Positions 1-8,643 are shown, counted from the first letter of the stretch. The stretch is DNA of 64,000 bases from Actinomadura sp. NBRC 104412 (GCF_030269515.1 NZ_BSTM01000022.1:1-64000); one strand, 5' to 3'. The notes: generated by a model from the sequence alone, not told the origin. A program made the numbers and translations.

Positions 1-58
1 GCATCCCCTCAGCCCGATACAGCCGACGGATCTCTGCCCAGTCCTCCACCTTGATCAC
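1..58 (-). CDS. istA: IS21 family transposase IstA, N-terminal fragment cut by the window edge
   Basis: Only the first 19 codons are present. From a GTG at 56-58 the minus strand reads MIKVEDWAEIRRLYRAEGM, which matches the usual IstA opening (M-I-x-V-E-D-W-A-E-I-R-R-L-x-R-A-E-G-M). In full-length proteins this leads into the HTH and then a DDE integrase domain. A GGAGG lies directly before the GTG, closer than usual. Whether the element is intact depends on sequence to the left. Confidence 0.7.
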   Translation of the reverse strand, partial: MIKVEDWAEIRRLYRAEGM

Positions 59-106
59 CCTCCAGAGGATGAAGGGGGTCAAGGTTCGCGCGTCCACAGG
101 GGGTCA
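1..106 (-). mobile_element. Left-edge fragment of an IS21-family insertion sequence
   Basis: Read on the minus strand, the first bases encode the start of an IstA-like transposase. Just outside it lie two copies of AGGGGGTCA (plus-strand positions 73-81 and 98-106, 25 bp apart). IS21-family ends commonly carry several short repeats of this kind, so the element probably ends near 106. The rest of the element is outside the window, so the exact boundary and any target duplication cannot be seen. Confidence 0.6.
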
Positions 107-623
107 TTCTTCAGCCGCCACCGACACCCTGCCTCGGTCTGCCGAGACAGAGCTTGGGCTCGTCGCCGTGGTGGTGCTTTCTGAACGGCATTCCGAGCTT
201 TGCTGCTGTCGGGGCGGCCGACCTGGCGACCGCGAAGCGGGCGCCCTTGATTAGGGATTGCCTGGCTGGCGGTCTCTCACGCTGAGCAGGGAGCGTTTTG
301 TCGGCGGGCGTCACGCAGCGAAAGCCCGTGTCGTCATCCATCATGTCTGCTGCTGCGTCGTTGAACGCGGTGCTCGTTGAGCTTGGCGTCGAATACCGCG
401 CTGTTGCGCACGCTCCCTTCACCCTTCCCGTGGTCAAATCCGGCGAGGACCCCACGAATTCTCTGATGAGGACGTCTCGGGGTGGGCGCGGCCGGAGCGC
501 TTGGTGACGACCACTCTCTCGCGTGTTGTGCCGGGCGCGACTTCCCCGGCTCCGTTCTGACATGACCAAGACGCGAGCCGAGCTCCGCCACGGGAGGTTG
601 TCGTCGACATTGTCTGGCGGTCA
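107..623. other. Non-coding or decayed stretch between the IS end and the FtsX gene
   Basis: About 517 bp without a convincing gene. Overlapping open frames exist on both strands but none has a good ribosome binding site or a clear family. A minus-strand frame near 300-340 contains a DDTGFRCV-like string reminiscent of the C-terminus of SUMF1/FGE-domain proteins. A plus-strand frame from about 340 has a weak YbaK-like look (VLVELGVEYRAVAHAPFT). Both are too short to call. It may be relic DNA beside the IS element. Confidence 0.4.
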
Positions 624-1811
624 TCAAGCCGTTCTCAAGGCCACGGTGGGTGGGACTCGTGCGGCTCGGATCGCTGGGTACAGACCTGCGATGGAGCCGA
701 CGAGCAGTGTCGCGGCCATGGCGCCGGCGAAGGCCCACCAGGTGAGGGCGAAGGGCAGTTCTTGGACGGTGGCGTAGCCGAGTGTGATCGCGATACCGAG
801 GACGCAGCCGCCGAGTCCCCCGATCAGCGCGAGGATGAGCGATTCGGTGAGGAACTGGGTGCGTATGTGGGCCTGGGTGGCGCCCAGGGAGCGGCGCAGC
901 CCGATCTCCCGGCGTCGTTCGAGGACTGTGATGATCATGGTGTTGGCCACGCCGACTCCTCCGACGAGAAGGGCGATGGCGCCGAGCCCGAGGAAGAGGC
1001 TGGTGAAGCTGCCTTCGGCGGCCGCCCGGGCTTCGAGGGCGTCCGAGGGCTGGCTGACGGTCACCTGATCGGCGTTCTCGGGGTCGATGGTACGGGCGAG
1101 GACGAGACGGACGTCCTCGACGGACTCCTGTGTGGAGCGCTCGTAGACGGTGGTGGGGGAGCCGTCGAAGCCGAGGTAGGACTTGGCCGTGTCCCAGCCG
1201 ACGAGCGCGGAGCGTTCGATCTCGGTGGCCAGGGGTGCCTCGCCGAGGACGCCGACGACGATGAACCATCGGTTGCCGATCCACACCGGCGTGCCCGGCT
1301 GGTAGACGCCGAGACGGTCGGCGGCGACGGAGCCGAGGACGACGGCGGGGTAACGGGAGGTGGCGCCGCTCAGCCACGTTCCCCGCGTGACCTCGACGTC
1401 GAGGGTGTCCAGGAGGTCGCCGGTCGCCGCGCGTACGGAGATGCCGCTGGTCTCCTCGGGGGGGATCAGGTCGGTGCGGCGGACGGTGGCGTCGAGGTCG
1501 GCGGTCGCCGAGACGCTCTGGACGGCCTCGATCGTCCGCGTCCGCTCGACGGCGTTCTCGGGCAGGCGGGCCGCCTCGCCGAGCAGCGAGTCCCCCGCCG
1601 AGGCGGTCAGCATGTTGGTGCCGAGCCGGTCGAGTTGCGCGAGCAGGTCGGCCTTGTTGGACTCGGAGATGCCCACCACGCCGATCATGGTGGCGATGCC
1701 GATCGCTATCCCCAGCGCGGACAGGATGGCCCGGGTCGAACGGGTACGCAGGCCCGTCGCCCCCACCCGCAGGACGTCCCGGGGGCTGAGGCGCGCGGGT
1801 GTGAGGTTCAT
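624..1811 (-). CDS. MacB/FtsX-type ABC transporter permease
   Basis: This 395-residue protein has the FtsX/MacB layout. One membrane helix lies near the N-terminus (about 28-49), followed by a large extracytoplasmic domain (about 50-265) and three C-terminal helices (about 271-297, 323-346, 357-380). Residues about 302-311 (EIGLRRSLGA) are the usual loop that contacts the ATPase. Its start overlaps the end of the ATPase gene by 4 bp (ATGA), so the two are translationally coupled. With the upstream fusion protein it should form a MacAB-like complex; substrate unknown. Permeases of this type often act in efflux or envelope-stress systems. Confidence 0.9.
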   Translation of the reverse strand: MNLTPARLSPRDVLRVGATGLRTRSTRAILSALGIAIGIATMIGVVGISESNKADLLAQLDRLGTNMLTASAGDSLLGEAARLPENAVERTRTIEAVQSVSATADLDATVRRTDLIPPEETSGISVRAATGDLLDTLDVEVTRGTWLSGATSRYPAVVLGSVAADRLGVYQPGTPVWIGNRWFIVVGVLGEAPLATEIERSALVGWDTAKSYLGFDGSPTTVYERSTQESVEDVRLVLARTIDPENADQVTVSQPSDALEARAAAEGSFTSLFLGLGAIALLVGGVGVANTMIITVLERRREIGLRRSLGATQAHIRTQFLTESLILALIGGLGGCVLGIAITLGYATVQELPFALTWWAFAGAMAATLLVGSIAGLYPAIRAARVPPTVALRTA

Positions 1812-2563
1812 GAGGCACCCCTGTCCGTCAGACCCGCGGGGGACGGGACGTCGTCGGCGATGATGCGTCCGTCCCGCACGCGTATGCGGCGCGGCGCGGT
1901 GGCCGCGATGTCGTCGTCGTGGGTGATGATCAGTACGGTGGTCCCGGTCCGGTTGAGTTCCCTGAGCAGAGCCATGACGCCGGCGCCGGCGACGGTGTCG
2001 AGGTTGCCGGTCGGCTCGTCCGCGAGCAGCACGCTGGGTTCGCCGACGACGGCCCGGGCCACCGCAACCCGTTGCCGCTCCCCGCCGGAGAGCTCGGCCG
2101 GCCGGTGGTCGAGCCGGTGACCGAGGCCCACCCTTTCGAGGGCGGCGGCGGCCCGCTCACGGCGGGCCTTCAGCCCCAGGCCGTTGTACAGCAGGCCCTC
2201 CGCGACATTGTCGAGCGCGTTCATTCCGTCGGTGAGATGGAACTGCTGGAACACGAATCCGATCAGGCGGGCCCGGAGCGCGGAGAGCTCGCGGTCGGTG
2301 AGCGCGCCCACCTCGTACCCGGCGATGCGAACGCCGCCGGACGTGGGACGGTCCAGTGTCCCGATCATGTGGAGGAGGGTGGACTTGCCCGATCCGGACG
2401 GTCCGACGATCGCGACGAGCTCTCCCTCGTCCACGCGCATCGATACCTCCTTCAGCGCCGTCACGCCGCCGGGATACTCCTTGCTGACCTTCTCCAGCTC
2501 CACCACGGGAACGGGGCCGGTCGGCGGGCTCTCCGGCCTTGTCCTGGTGCGCCGATGCCTCAT
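1808..2563 (-). CDS. ABC transporter ATP-binding protein (MacB/LolD-like)
   Basis: This 251-residue nucleotide-binding subunit shows Walker A GPSGSGKST (about 54-62), a Q-loop FVFQQFHL, the signature LSGGERQRV (about 148-156), Walker B VLLADEPTG (about 168-176) and an H-loop THD (about 204-206). The chosen ATG at 2563 overlaps the upstream fusion-protein stop by 4 bp. A much longer frame runs upstream through that neighbour, but it only shadows it. Drives the FtsX-type permease encoded next. Confidence 0.93.
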   Translation of the reverse strand: MRHRRTRTRPESPPTGPVPVVELEKVSKEYPGGVTALKEVSMRVDEGELVAIVGPSGSGKSTLLHMIGTLDRPTSGGVRIAGYEVGALTDRELSALRARLIGFVFQQFHLTDGMNALDNVAEGLLYNGLGLKARRERAAAALERVGLGHRLDHRPAELSGGERQRVAVARAVVGEPSVLLADEPTGNLDTVAGAGVMALLRELNRTGTTVLIITHDDDIAATAPRRIRVRDGRIIADDVPSPAGLTDRGAS

Positions 2564-3633
2564 TTCGACGGCACCCCCACGATCGTGCCCTCGGCGACTC
2601 CGGCTCCGGAGATCTCCACGCGCCCCTGAGCGAACAGTCCGGTCTTGACCGGGGTGAGGCGTACCGTCGTCCCTTGGACCAGTTGGAGCCCATAGCCCCC
2701 GTCGCGCAGGGCGATCAGCGCCTCGACCGGCACGGACAGGACGTTCTCGTGGCGGGTGCTCTCCATCTCGACACTGACCGGCGCCCGGTCGAGGGCCCCG
2801 GCCTTGCGGGGGTCGTCCAGGGTGATGTCGACCGCGATGGTGGATTCGGGGGGCTGCCCGTCGGGGGTGCCGGACTGCTTCTGGACCGTGGCGACGGTGC
2901 CGACCTTCGCGATCTTGCCCGGCACGGTGGTCCCGTCGGGAAGTTGGACGTTCACCTTCGCGCCTTGACGGGCGAACTGCTGCTCGGAGGTGTCGAGATT
3001 CACGCTGACCTGCCGCTTGGTCCCGGTGACCGTCAAGATCACCGAGCCGGGTCTGGCGGCGGCGCCGGTGAAGATCTTGGTGGAGGTGATGCGCACCGCC
3101 TCGGGGAAAAAGATGATCTGCTTGGGGTCCACCCGTCCGGTGACGGGCAGTCCGCGGTCGTCCTGCCATGCCTTGACGGCGTCGGCGGTCGCCGTCGTGA
3201 AGTCGTCGTCGACGGTGAGGTCGTCGCCATGGCCGAGGGCCTTCAGGTTGGCCTCCAGTTGTTCCACGTCCCTGCCCTCGCTCACGCCGACCGACAGGGC
3301 GCGATACATCGGCACCGAGCCGTACATCAGGGTGACCGGGTCGTCGTTCACCGCGTAGAGGGTCTGGCCGCGCGAGACGGTCGATCCGTCCTCGCGCGTC
3401 CAGGTCACCTTTCCGGACGCCCCGTTGATCAAACTTTTCTCGTCGCCGTATCCCAGCGTGCCGTCCACGGTCTCGGTATCGACGAGGTCGCCGCGGGTCA
3501 CCCGGGCCGTGCGGGTGAACGCCGCCTCGCTTGTGTTCTGCCCACCGTCGTCGCGCACGGTCACCGCCGTGATGCTGGCCACGATGGCCAAGGTGAGTAC
3601 GAGCACTCCGATGGCCACATACAGGCGGTTCAT
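2560..3633 (-). CDS. Membrane fusion protein (HlyD/MacA-like) with a peptidoglycan-binding domain
   Basis: The product is 357 residues from the ATG at 3633, which overlaps the upstream lipoprotein stop (ATGA); a start 33 bp earlier would lie inside that gene. One signal-anchor helix lies near the N-terminus (MNRLYVAIGVLVLTLAIVA). A biotinyl-lipoyl-like region follows, with an inserted peptidoglycan-binding-1 motif (LEANLKALGH...FTTATADAVKAWQDDRGLP), then beta-barrel segments. This arrangement is common in Gram-positive MacA-like proteins, where the adaptor links the permease to the wall. Forms a tripartite unit with the next two genes. Confidence 0.88.
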   Translation of the reverse strand: MNRLYVAIGVLVLTLAIVASITAVTVRDDGGQNTSEAAFTRTARVTRGDLVDTETVDGTLGYGDEKSLINGASGKVTWTREDGSTVSRGQTLYAVNDDPVTLMYGSVPMYRALSVGVSEGRDVEQLEANLKALGHGDDLTVDDDFTTATADAVKAWQDDRGLPVTGRVDPKQIIFFPEAVRITSTKIFTGAAARPGSVILTVTGTKRQVSVNLDTSEQQFARQGAKVNVQLPDGTTVPGKIAKVGTVATVQKQSGTPDGQPPESTIAVDITLDDPRKAGALDRAPVSVEMESTRHENVLSVPVEALIALRDGGYGLQLVQGTTVRLTPVKTGLFAQGRVEISGAGVAEGTIVGVPSK

Positions 3634-4145
3634 GAGCCGCCCATTCCAGGGAGGTGCTTCGAGCACTCTTTGTTCGCCTTGGCGAACGCGGGTGAGTTCG
3701 TGTCGATACCACGCAGGTTCGGCATGCCATTGGTCGGATCAGGCACGTTGATTTCGTTCTGCCTCATGCATTGCGCCCACCTCACCAGCGCGTCCTGCCC
3801 TTCCGAGGTGGTCAGCAGGTTCTGTACCTCCCCGCCGAGATACCGCTGGCATGCCTGGATGGCCTTCCTCACCTTCTGGCCGTTGGCTTTCCTGGCCTCG
3901 CCCAGGTCCTGCATGAGGTCCTGCCGCGTTTTGGGGTCGGAGACCTGCACACCGTTATCGCGTAGGCAGCGGGCCAGCTGGACCCGGCGTTCGGCGGGGT
4001 CGGTCGCTACGGCGTCACCGGGCTTCGGGCTTCCGTTGTCGGATGTGGATCCGCAGGCCGCCGACACGGTGAGCAAGGCTGTCAGCGCGAGTCCGGCCGC
4101 AAGGCCGGGCGCCCGCGTCCGCGCGCCTCGGCTCGTCTTCCGCAT
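3630..4145 (-). CDS. Small secreted lipoprotein at the head of the MacAB-like operon
   Basis: This 171-residue protein begins with a basic N-terminus and a hydrophobic stretch ending in lipobox SAAC, so it is probably anchored to the outer face of the membrane. The ATG at 4145 is preceded by GAGGAGG with 7-8 nt spacing; an ATG 18 bp upstream would overlap this site. Several cysteines remain in the mature part (ARCLRDNG, IQACQRYL, WAQCMRQN, NKECSKHL). Such small proteins often precede MacAB-like genes with two-component systems in actinomycetes. The role is unknown; it may be a sensor or substrate-binding accessory. Confidence 0.8.
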   Translation of the reverse strand: MRKTSRGARTRAPGLAAGLALTALLTVSAACGSTSDNGSPKPGDAVATDPAERRVQLARCLRDNGVQVSDPKTRQDLMQDLGEARKANGQKVRKAIQACQRYLGGEVQNLLTTSEGQDALVRWAQCMRQNEINVPDPTNGMPNLRGIDTNSPAFAKANKECSKHLPGMGGS

Positions 4146-4255
4146 GATCGTGCCTCCTCGCACTTAGGTTCCGTGCCGGTACCGGCCTGACCGGCACGGG
4201 TTCGGGATGCTCTTCCAACCGGTGCGGCCAGTGTTGAGGAGACGTGCTGTGATGA

Positions 4256-4283
4256 CGCTGAGAGCCGCTGAGAGACCTCTCAG
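4256..4283 (-). promoter_or_regulatory. Putative OmpR-type response-regulator site before the lipoprotein-transporter operon
   Basis: Two copies of CGCTGAGAG (4256-4264 and 4266-4274) stand 10 bp apart. The second runs into a 16-bp inverted repeat CTGAGAGACCTCTCAG (4268-4283). On the coding strand this reads as TCTCAGC repeats, about 110-140 bp before the lipoprotein start and overlapping the kinase stop. The same GCTGAG element occurs twice before the response-regulator gene (6391-6409). OmpR/PhoB-family regulators typically bind direct repeats about one helical turn apart. Confidence 0.5.
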
Positions 4284-5686
4284 TAATCCTCGGTGGCGGA
4301 CGGAAGCCGCACGCTCACGCGCAGGCCGGGGTCGGCGTCCTCCAGCGTGAGCGTGCCCAGGTAATGCCGTACCGTCTCGGCGACGATCGCCAGGCCGAGT
4401 CCTGCCCCACCGGCGTCGGTGTCGCGTGCGTCGTCCAGGCGCGTGAACCGTTCGAGGACCCGCTCGCGGTCCTGCGCGGGAATCCCGGGGCCGTCGTCGG
4501 TCACGGTCAGGACGGCCTCCCCGTCCACGGCCGCCACGGCGATGACCACCGCGCCGGCGGCATGCCGTGTCGCGTTGGCCACCAGGTTGGTCAGCACCCG
4601 GTCGACGTCATGAGGCGCGGCCGCCGCGAGAACGGCGCACGGCCGATCCCGCGCGTCCTGCACGACGACGTTCACGGGGACGCGGGCGGCGTGGAAACGC
4701 TCCGCTATCGTGCCGGCGAGCACGCCGAGGTCGGCGGGCCCGCCCGGGTCCGGGCGACCGGTCATGCCGTCCAACCGCGCCAGCGCCAGAAGATCTTCGC
4801 TCAGCCTGGTGAGCCGTTCCATATCCGCGGAGATGCCGCGGGCGGTCTCGACCCAGTCCACTCCGGACGGATAGGTCAGTGCCACCTCCAATTGGGCACG
4901 GGCACTGGCCAGCGGGCTGCGCAGTTCATGTGCGGCATCGGCGGTGAACGAACGCTGGCGAAGGGCGGCCTCCGCCAGCCGGTCGAGCATGCCGTTGAGC
5001 GTCACCGCGAGATCGTGGATCTCATCCCGCGCGTCCGGCACCGGCAACCGCCTGCCCTGAGCGCTGTCGGCCATGTCCTGGGCCGCCTGCCGCAACGCGG
5101 CGACCGGCCGCAACGCGGACCCGGTGACGACCCACACCACGCCACCGAACAGCACGACCAACATGGGCAGGCCCACCAGCAGGATCTGGCGGGTCGTCTC
5201 GTAACTGCGCAGCCGGTCTTCCAAGGGAACGGCCACGAGAACCGTCAGGGGTTTGCCGTCAAGGTTGATACCGACACCACCGGCAGCCGCCTCCGTCCCA
5301 TCGGCCAAGCGGATGGTGAAGACCGTCTTGTGCTCTTTGGCGAGTCCGATTTGCTCGGCATCCAGCATGGCCGGCCCCTCCATGCCCGCCGATGCGACGA
5401 CCGTCCGCCCGTCTGCGGCCATGACCTGGGTCATCTGGTAACCGTAGGGAGCCCAGGACACTCCTTTTATCCCGACCGCCATGACCCAGGCCGCCACGGT
5501 GCGGGCCCTGCGATGGACGAGGTCTTCGACGCTGGACGTCGCGGCCCGGTCAGTGGCCCGCAACGACAGGACGCCACCAAGCCCCAACGCCACCGTCATC
5601 GCCGCGACGGCCAATAACGTCAGGCGGGTCCGGAGGCGTCGCCGCCGCCACCATCGCCGCCGCCACCCACGGCGCTCATCCGCCAT
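4280..5686 (-). CDS. Sensor histidine kinase (HAMP, HisKA, HATPase)
   Basis: The product has 468 residues. An Arg/Trp-rich N-terminus leads into TM1 (about 21-43), an extracytoplasmic sensor region (44-168) and TM2 (about 169-188), then HAMP. The phospho-acceptor is His253 in the H-box AAHELRSPLA. The C-terminal ATPase has an N-box (LTNLVANATRHA), G1 (DDGPGI) and G2 (GAGLGLAI). The ATG at 5686 overlaps the regulator stop by 11 bp; an ATG at 5679 is in another frame. Phosphorylates the adjacent regulator; the signal is unknown, but the downstream transporter suggests envelope or antimicrobial stress. Confidence 0.92.
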   Translation of the reverse strand: MADERRGWRRRWWRRRRLRTRLTLLAVAAMTVALGLGGVLSLRATDRAATSSVEDLVHRRARTVAAWVMAVGIKGVSWAPYGYQMTQVMAADGRTVVASAGMEGPAMLDAEQIGLAKEHKTVFTIRLADGTEAAAGGVGINLDGKPLTVLVAVPLEDRLRSYETTRQILLVGLPMLVVLFGGVVWVVTGSALRPVAALRQAAQDMADSAQGRRLPVPDARDEIHDLAVTLNGMLDRLAEAALRQRSFTADAAHELRSPLASARAQLEVALTYPSGVDWVETARGISADMERLTRLSEDLLALARLDGMTGRPDPGGPADLGVLAGTIAERFHAARVPVNVVVQDARDRPCAVLAAAAPHDVDRVLTNLVANATRHAAGAVVIAVAAVDGEAVLTVTDDGPGIPAQDRERVLERFTRLDDARDTDAGGAGLGLAIVAETVRHYLGTLTLEDADPGLRVSVRLPSATEDY

Positions 5687-6353
5687 CGGAGGCCAGCCGA
5701 TACCCGACGCCACGCACCGTCTGCACCGCGTTACGGGCGAACGGAGCATCGATCTTACGGCGGAGATAACCGATGTACACCTCCACCACATTCGGCTCAC
5801 CCTCATAATGGGCGTCCCATACATGACGCAGGATCTCCCTCTTCGACACGACCTCGCCGCGGCGCCTGAGTAAGAACTCCAGAAGCGCGAACTCCCGCGG
5901 AGTCAATGCGATCGGGGTACCCGCCCGGGTCACCTCGTGCCGGGCCGGATCCATGCGCAGATCGCCCGCCTGGAGCACCACCGGATGCGCCAACGTCCCT
6001 CTGCGCATCAGGGCCCGCAACCTGGCGACCAACACAACATAGGAGAACGGCTTGGTCAGATAATCGTCCGCACCAAGGTCCAGTCCGTCGGCCTGGTCGT
6101 ACTCTCCGTCCTTGGCCGACAGCATCAGAATCGGCACGGTCAAGCCCTCCGCGCGCAAACGCCGGCAAACCTCGTAACCGTTGACCTTCGGCAACAGGAT
6201 GTCCAGCACGATCGCGTCGAAGTCGCCCTCGCGGGCACGGTGCAGGCCGTCGTCACCGTCGAAGGCGAGTTCTACGCTGAAGCCCTCGGCCTTCAATCCA
6301 CGGGCGATCGCCACGGCCATCCGCCGCTCGTCGTCGACGACCAGTATCCGCAT
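5676..6353 (-). CDS. OmpR/PhoB-family response regulator
   Basis: This 225-residue regulator has a receiver domain with acidic pocket DD (7-8), phospho-acceptor Asp51 (VLDILLP) and Lys101 (TKPF). A C-terminal winged-helix Trans_reg_C domain follows (LTPREFALLEFLL, VVEVYIGYLRRKID, VRGVGYRL). The ATG at 6353 has a strong AAGGAGG site upstream. Direct repeats AAGCTGAG stand 38-56 bp upstream and resemble those before the lipoprotein-MacAB genes, so autoregulation and control of that operon are likely. Confidence 0.93.
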   Translation of the reverse strand: MRILVVDDERRMAVAIARGLKAEGFSVELAFDGDDGLHRAREGDFDAIVLDILLPKVNGYEVCRRLRAEGLTVPILMLSAKDGEYDQADGLDLGADDYLTKPFSYVVLVARLRALMRRGTLAHPVVLQAGDLRMDPARHEVTRAGTPIALTPREFALLEFLLRRRGEVVSKREILRHVWDAHYEGEPNVVEVYIGYLRRKIDAPFARNAVQTVRGVGYRLASDGG

Positions 6354-6390
6354 GAAAACCTCCTTGCTCCCAGCCCACATTGCCCGACCG

Positions 6391-6409
6391 AAGCTGAGAG
6401 GAAGCTGAG
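6391..6409 (-). promoter_or_regulatory. Direct-repeat site before the response-regulator gene
   Basis: Two copies of AAGCTGAG (6391-6398 and 6402-6409) lie 11 bp apart upstream of the regulator start at 6353. The coding strand reads CTCAGCTT-N3-CTCAGCTT. The spacing and sequence match the repeats at 4256-4283, which supports one regulator binding both. Confidence 0.5.
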
Positions 6410-6476
6410 GATCCGTCCACACGGAGGACGACAACCCGCCTACCAATACGCATCGATATAGGATAGAAAGGGTTCC

Positions 6477-7439
6477 ATGGTCATGCGGGAACTCTATCCG
6501 CCGATTGAACCGTACGATTCCGGCCTGCTTCCGGTCGGCGATGGCAACGAGATCTACTGGGAAGTGTGCGGAAATCTCGAAGGGAAGCCCGCACTGTTCC
6601 TGCACGGTGGTCCCGGCGGCGGGCTGCTTCCGGACAATAGACGGTTCTTTGATCCGCGCGCCTACCGTATCGTGCTGTTCGACCAGCGTAATTGCGGCCG
6701 CAGCGTTCCTTACGCCGGTGACCCGCGAGTGCCGCTGGAGCACAACACAACACCGCACCTGGTCGGCGACATCGAAAGGCTACGCGAGCACTTGGGAATC
6801 GAGCGTTGGCTGGTCTTCGGCGGAAGCTGGGGTACGACCCTGGGCCTGGTCTACGCGCAGACCCACCCCGACCGCGTAACGGAACTGGTCTTGCGTGGCG
6901 TGTGGCTGGTGCGGCCATCGGACGAGTCATGGGCGTTCACCCCGGCAGGGGCCGCACACCTTTTCCCTGCCGAATGGGCGGCTTTCCGTGAAGCGATCCC
7001 CGCCGCCGAACAGGACGACCTCCTCGCCGCCTACGGACGCCGCATCACCGACCCCGACCCCAGGGTCCACCTGCCCGCCGCCCGTGCCTGGCTGGGATGG
7101 GAGTTGTCCGCCAACACCCTGCTGCCTGTGCCACCGCCCGAGCTCGACGACGCCACAACGCTGGCGTTCGCCCGCATCGGACACCACTACATCAGCAACG
7201 GATGCTTTCTCCCCGAGAGAGGGATCCTGGCGAAAGTCGAGCGCATCCGGCATGTCCCGGCCGTCATCGTGAACGGTCGCTATGACATCAAGACGCCCCC
7301 TGACCAGGCATGGGACCTGCACCAAGCCTGGCCCGAGGCCGACTTCCACATCGTCGAGGACGCGGGCCACGGCGGCTCCGAGCCGGGCATCCGCCACCTG
7401 CTCATAGAGGCCACCGACCGCTTCCGCGACGCCCACTGA
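6477..7439 (+). CDS. pip: Prolyl iminopeptidase
   Basis: This 320-residue alpha/beta-hydrolase matches the proline iminopeptidase family (S33), which removes N-terminal proline from peptides in the cytoplasm. The oxyanion region HGGPGGG (about 43-49) is typical. The nucleophile is Ser117 in GGSWGTTL; the other triad members are Asp270 (RYDIKTP) and His298 (EDAGHGG). Length is normal for the family. An in-frame ATG six bases on is an alternative start. Transcribed divergently from the two-component genes, with no obvious functional link to neighbours. Confidence 0.93.
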   Translation: MVMRELYPPIEPYDSGLLPVGDGNEIYWEVCGNLEGKPALFLHGGPGGGLLPDNRRFFDPRAYRIVLFDQRNCGRSVPYAGDPRVPLEHNTTPHLVGDIERLREHLGIERWLVFGGSWGTTLGLVYAQTHPDRVTELVLRGVWLVRPSDESWAFTPAGAAHLFPAEWAAFREAIPAAEQDDLLAAYGRRITDPDPRVHLPAARAWLGWELSANTLLPVPPPELDDATTLAFARIGHHYISNGCFLPERGILAKVERIRHVPAVIVNGRYDIKTPPDQAWDLHQAWPEADFHIVEDAGHGGSEPGIRHLLIEATDRFRDAH

Positions 7440-7479
7440 TCCCGTGCCGACCGGGCCGGGCCTGGGAACGAAGGCGCCT

Positions 7480-7506
7480 GGTCCTCTCATCGAGGCGGAG
7501 AGGACC
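7480..7506. terminator. Inverted repeat between convergent genes, probable bidirectional terminator
   Basis: Arms GGTCCTCTC (7480-7488) and GAGAGGACC (7498-7506) pair perfectly around a 9-nt loop. It lies between the convergent ends of the peptidase gene (7439) and the aldo/keto reductase gene (7582). There is no U-tract, as is common in actinomycete terminators. Confidence 0.6.
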
Positions 7507-7581
7507 GAGCGGTGGGCGACCGTGCCCCGATCAGGCCGGCAAGCGGGCATGTCGTCATCGTCACGGCGCCCACACGCCAAA

Positions 7582-8589
7582 TCATCTGCTGGGCTCGTCT
7601 TGGAGGAGGGTGCCGCCGGCGGGCTGAATGTTGCTCAAGACGGCGTTCACGCGTTCGAGGGTGTCGGGGTGCAGCCCGATGTGGGCGGCCTGGAGGTTCT
7701 CGTCTATATGCGCAGGGGTGCGGCTGCCGGGAATCGGCACCACATCCGGGCCTTGATGGAGGAGCCACGCGAGCGCGAGCTGGCCCGGGGTGATGCTGAG
7801 ATCGGCGGCGATGCCGCGTATCGACGCGTAGGCGCGGTTGTTGACGGCGAGATTGGCCTGGCTGAATCTCGGGTTGTTCCGGCGGAAATCGCCGTCGGAC
7901 ACTTCTCGGACGTTCCCGGTCAGGAACCCCGCGCCCAGCGGGCTCCAGGAGACGATGCCCACGCCCAGCTCGCGGGCGGTGGCCAGCAGCTTGGGATCGG
8001 CCGGGCGCCACATCGACCACTCCGTCTGTACGGCCTGCACCGGGTGCACGGCGTGCGCGCGGCGGAGCTGGTCCGCGGTGACGTTGGACAGGCCGAACCA
8101 GCGGACGAGGCCGTCGTCCACGAGTTCGGCGACCGCGCCCGCGGTGTCCTCGATCGGCACCCGCGGGTCCGGGAAGTGCGGGTAGTACAGGTCGATGACA
8201 TCGGTGCCCAGGTTGCGCAGGCTCGCCTCGGCGTAGCCGCGGACGTACCGGGGTTCGGCGTTGACGGCCAGCTCGCCGAACTCGAAGCCGACCGGGAACC
8301 GGTGCGCCTCGGCTCCCTCGGGCACGCGAAGCCCGAACTTGGTGGCGACCACGACCGTGTCACGGCGTCCCTTGAGCGCCCTGCCGACCAGCCGCTCGTT
8401 GTGGCCATCGTCGCCGTAGCCATCGCTGGTGTCGACGAAGGTGGCGCCATTGTCGACGGCGTAGCGCAGGGCGGCGAGCGCCCGGTCGTCGTCGACCTCC
8501 CCGTACACCCCCGGGGAGAGCACCATCGCGCCGAAGCCGATGGCGGACACGTCGAGCCGTCCCAGCGTGCGGACGGGAAGCTTGCTCAT
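7582..8589 (-). CDS. Aldo/keto reductase
   Basis: The 335-residue sequence has the AKR (beta/alpha)8 pattern. Catalytic candidates are Asp and Tyr in DTSDGYG, Lys in ATKFG and His in YYPHFPDP, with a C-terminal NADP-binding region (PIPGSRTPAHIDENL). Likely an NADPH-dependent carbonyl reductase. AAGGAG precedes the ATG. It is divergent from a LysR-type regulator, and a LysR-type box lies 55-86 bp before its start, so it is the likely target of that regulator. Substrate not identifiable. Confidence 0.9.
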   Translation of the reverse strand: MSKLPVRTLGRLDVSAIGFGAMVLSPGVYGEVDDDRALAALRYAVDNGATFVDTSDGYGDDGHNERLVGRALKGRRDTVVVATKFGLRVPEGAEAHRFPVGFEFGELAVNAEPRYVRGYAEASLRNLGTDVIDLYYPHFPDPRVPIEDTAGAVAELVDDGLVRWFGLSNVTADQLRRAHAVHPVQAVQTEWSMWRPADPKLLATARELGVGIVSWSPLGAGFLTGNVREVSDGDFRRNNPRFSQANLAVNNRAYASIRGIAADLSITPGQLALAWLLHQGPDVVPIPGSRTPAHIDENLQAAHIGLHPDTLERVNAVLSNIQPAGGTLLQDEPSR

Positions 8590-8643
8590 GAATCGCTCCT
8601 TAGCGAGGGATGCGCCCTACTTTCGCTGCGGGTGGCTCGCGAC

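Noticed and set aside
298..507. A 69-residue plus-strand frame with a weak YbaK-like look
   Set aside because: Too short, no ribosome binding site, and no continuation of the domain.
111..569. A 152-residue minus-strand frame with a GFRCV string
   Set aside because: No other SUMF1/FGE motif is visible, so the string alone is not enough.
762..2120. A 452-residue plus-strand open frame
   Set aside because: Low-complexity, acidic shadow of the FtsX/ATPase genes; no ribosome binding site or family.
1808..3730. A 640-residue open frame on the minus strand
   Set aside because: Its N-terminal half is the shadow of the fusion-protein gene; only the last 251 residues form the ATPase, and the ATG at 2563 fits the operon overlap.
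5676..5679. ATG at 5679 as the kinase start
   Set aside because: It gives the ATGA overlap but is out of frame with the kinase; 5686 is in frame.
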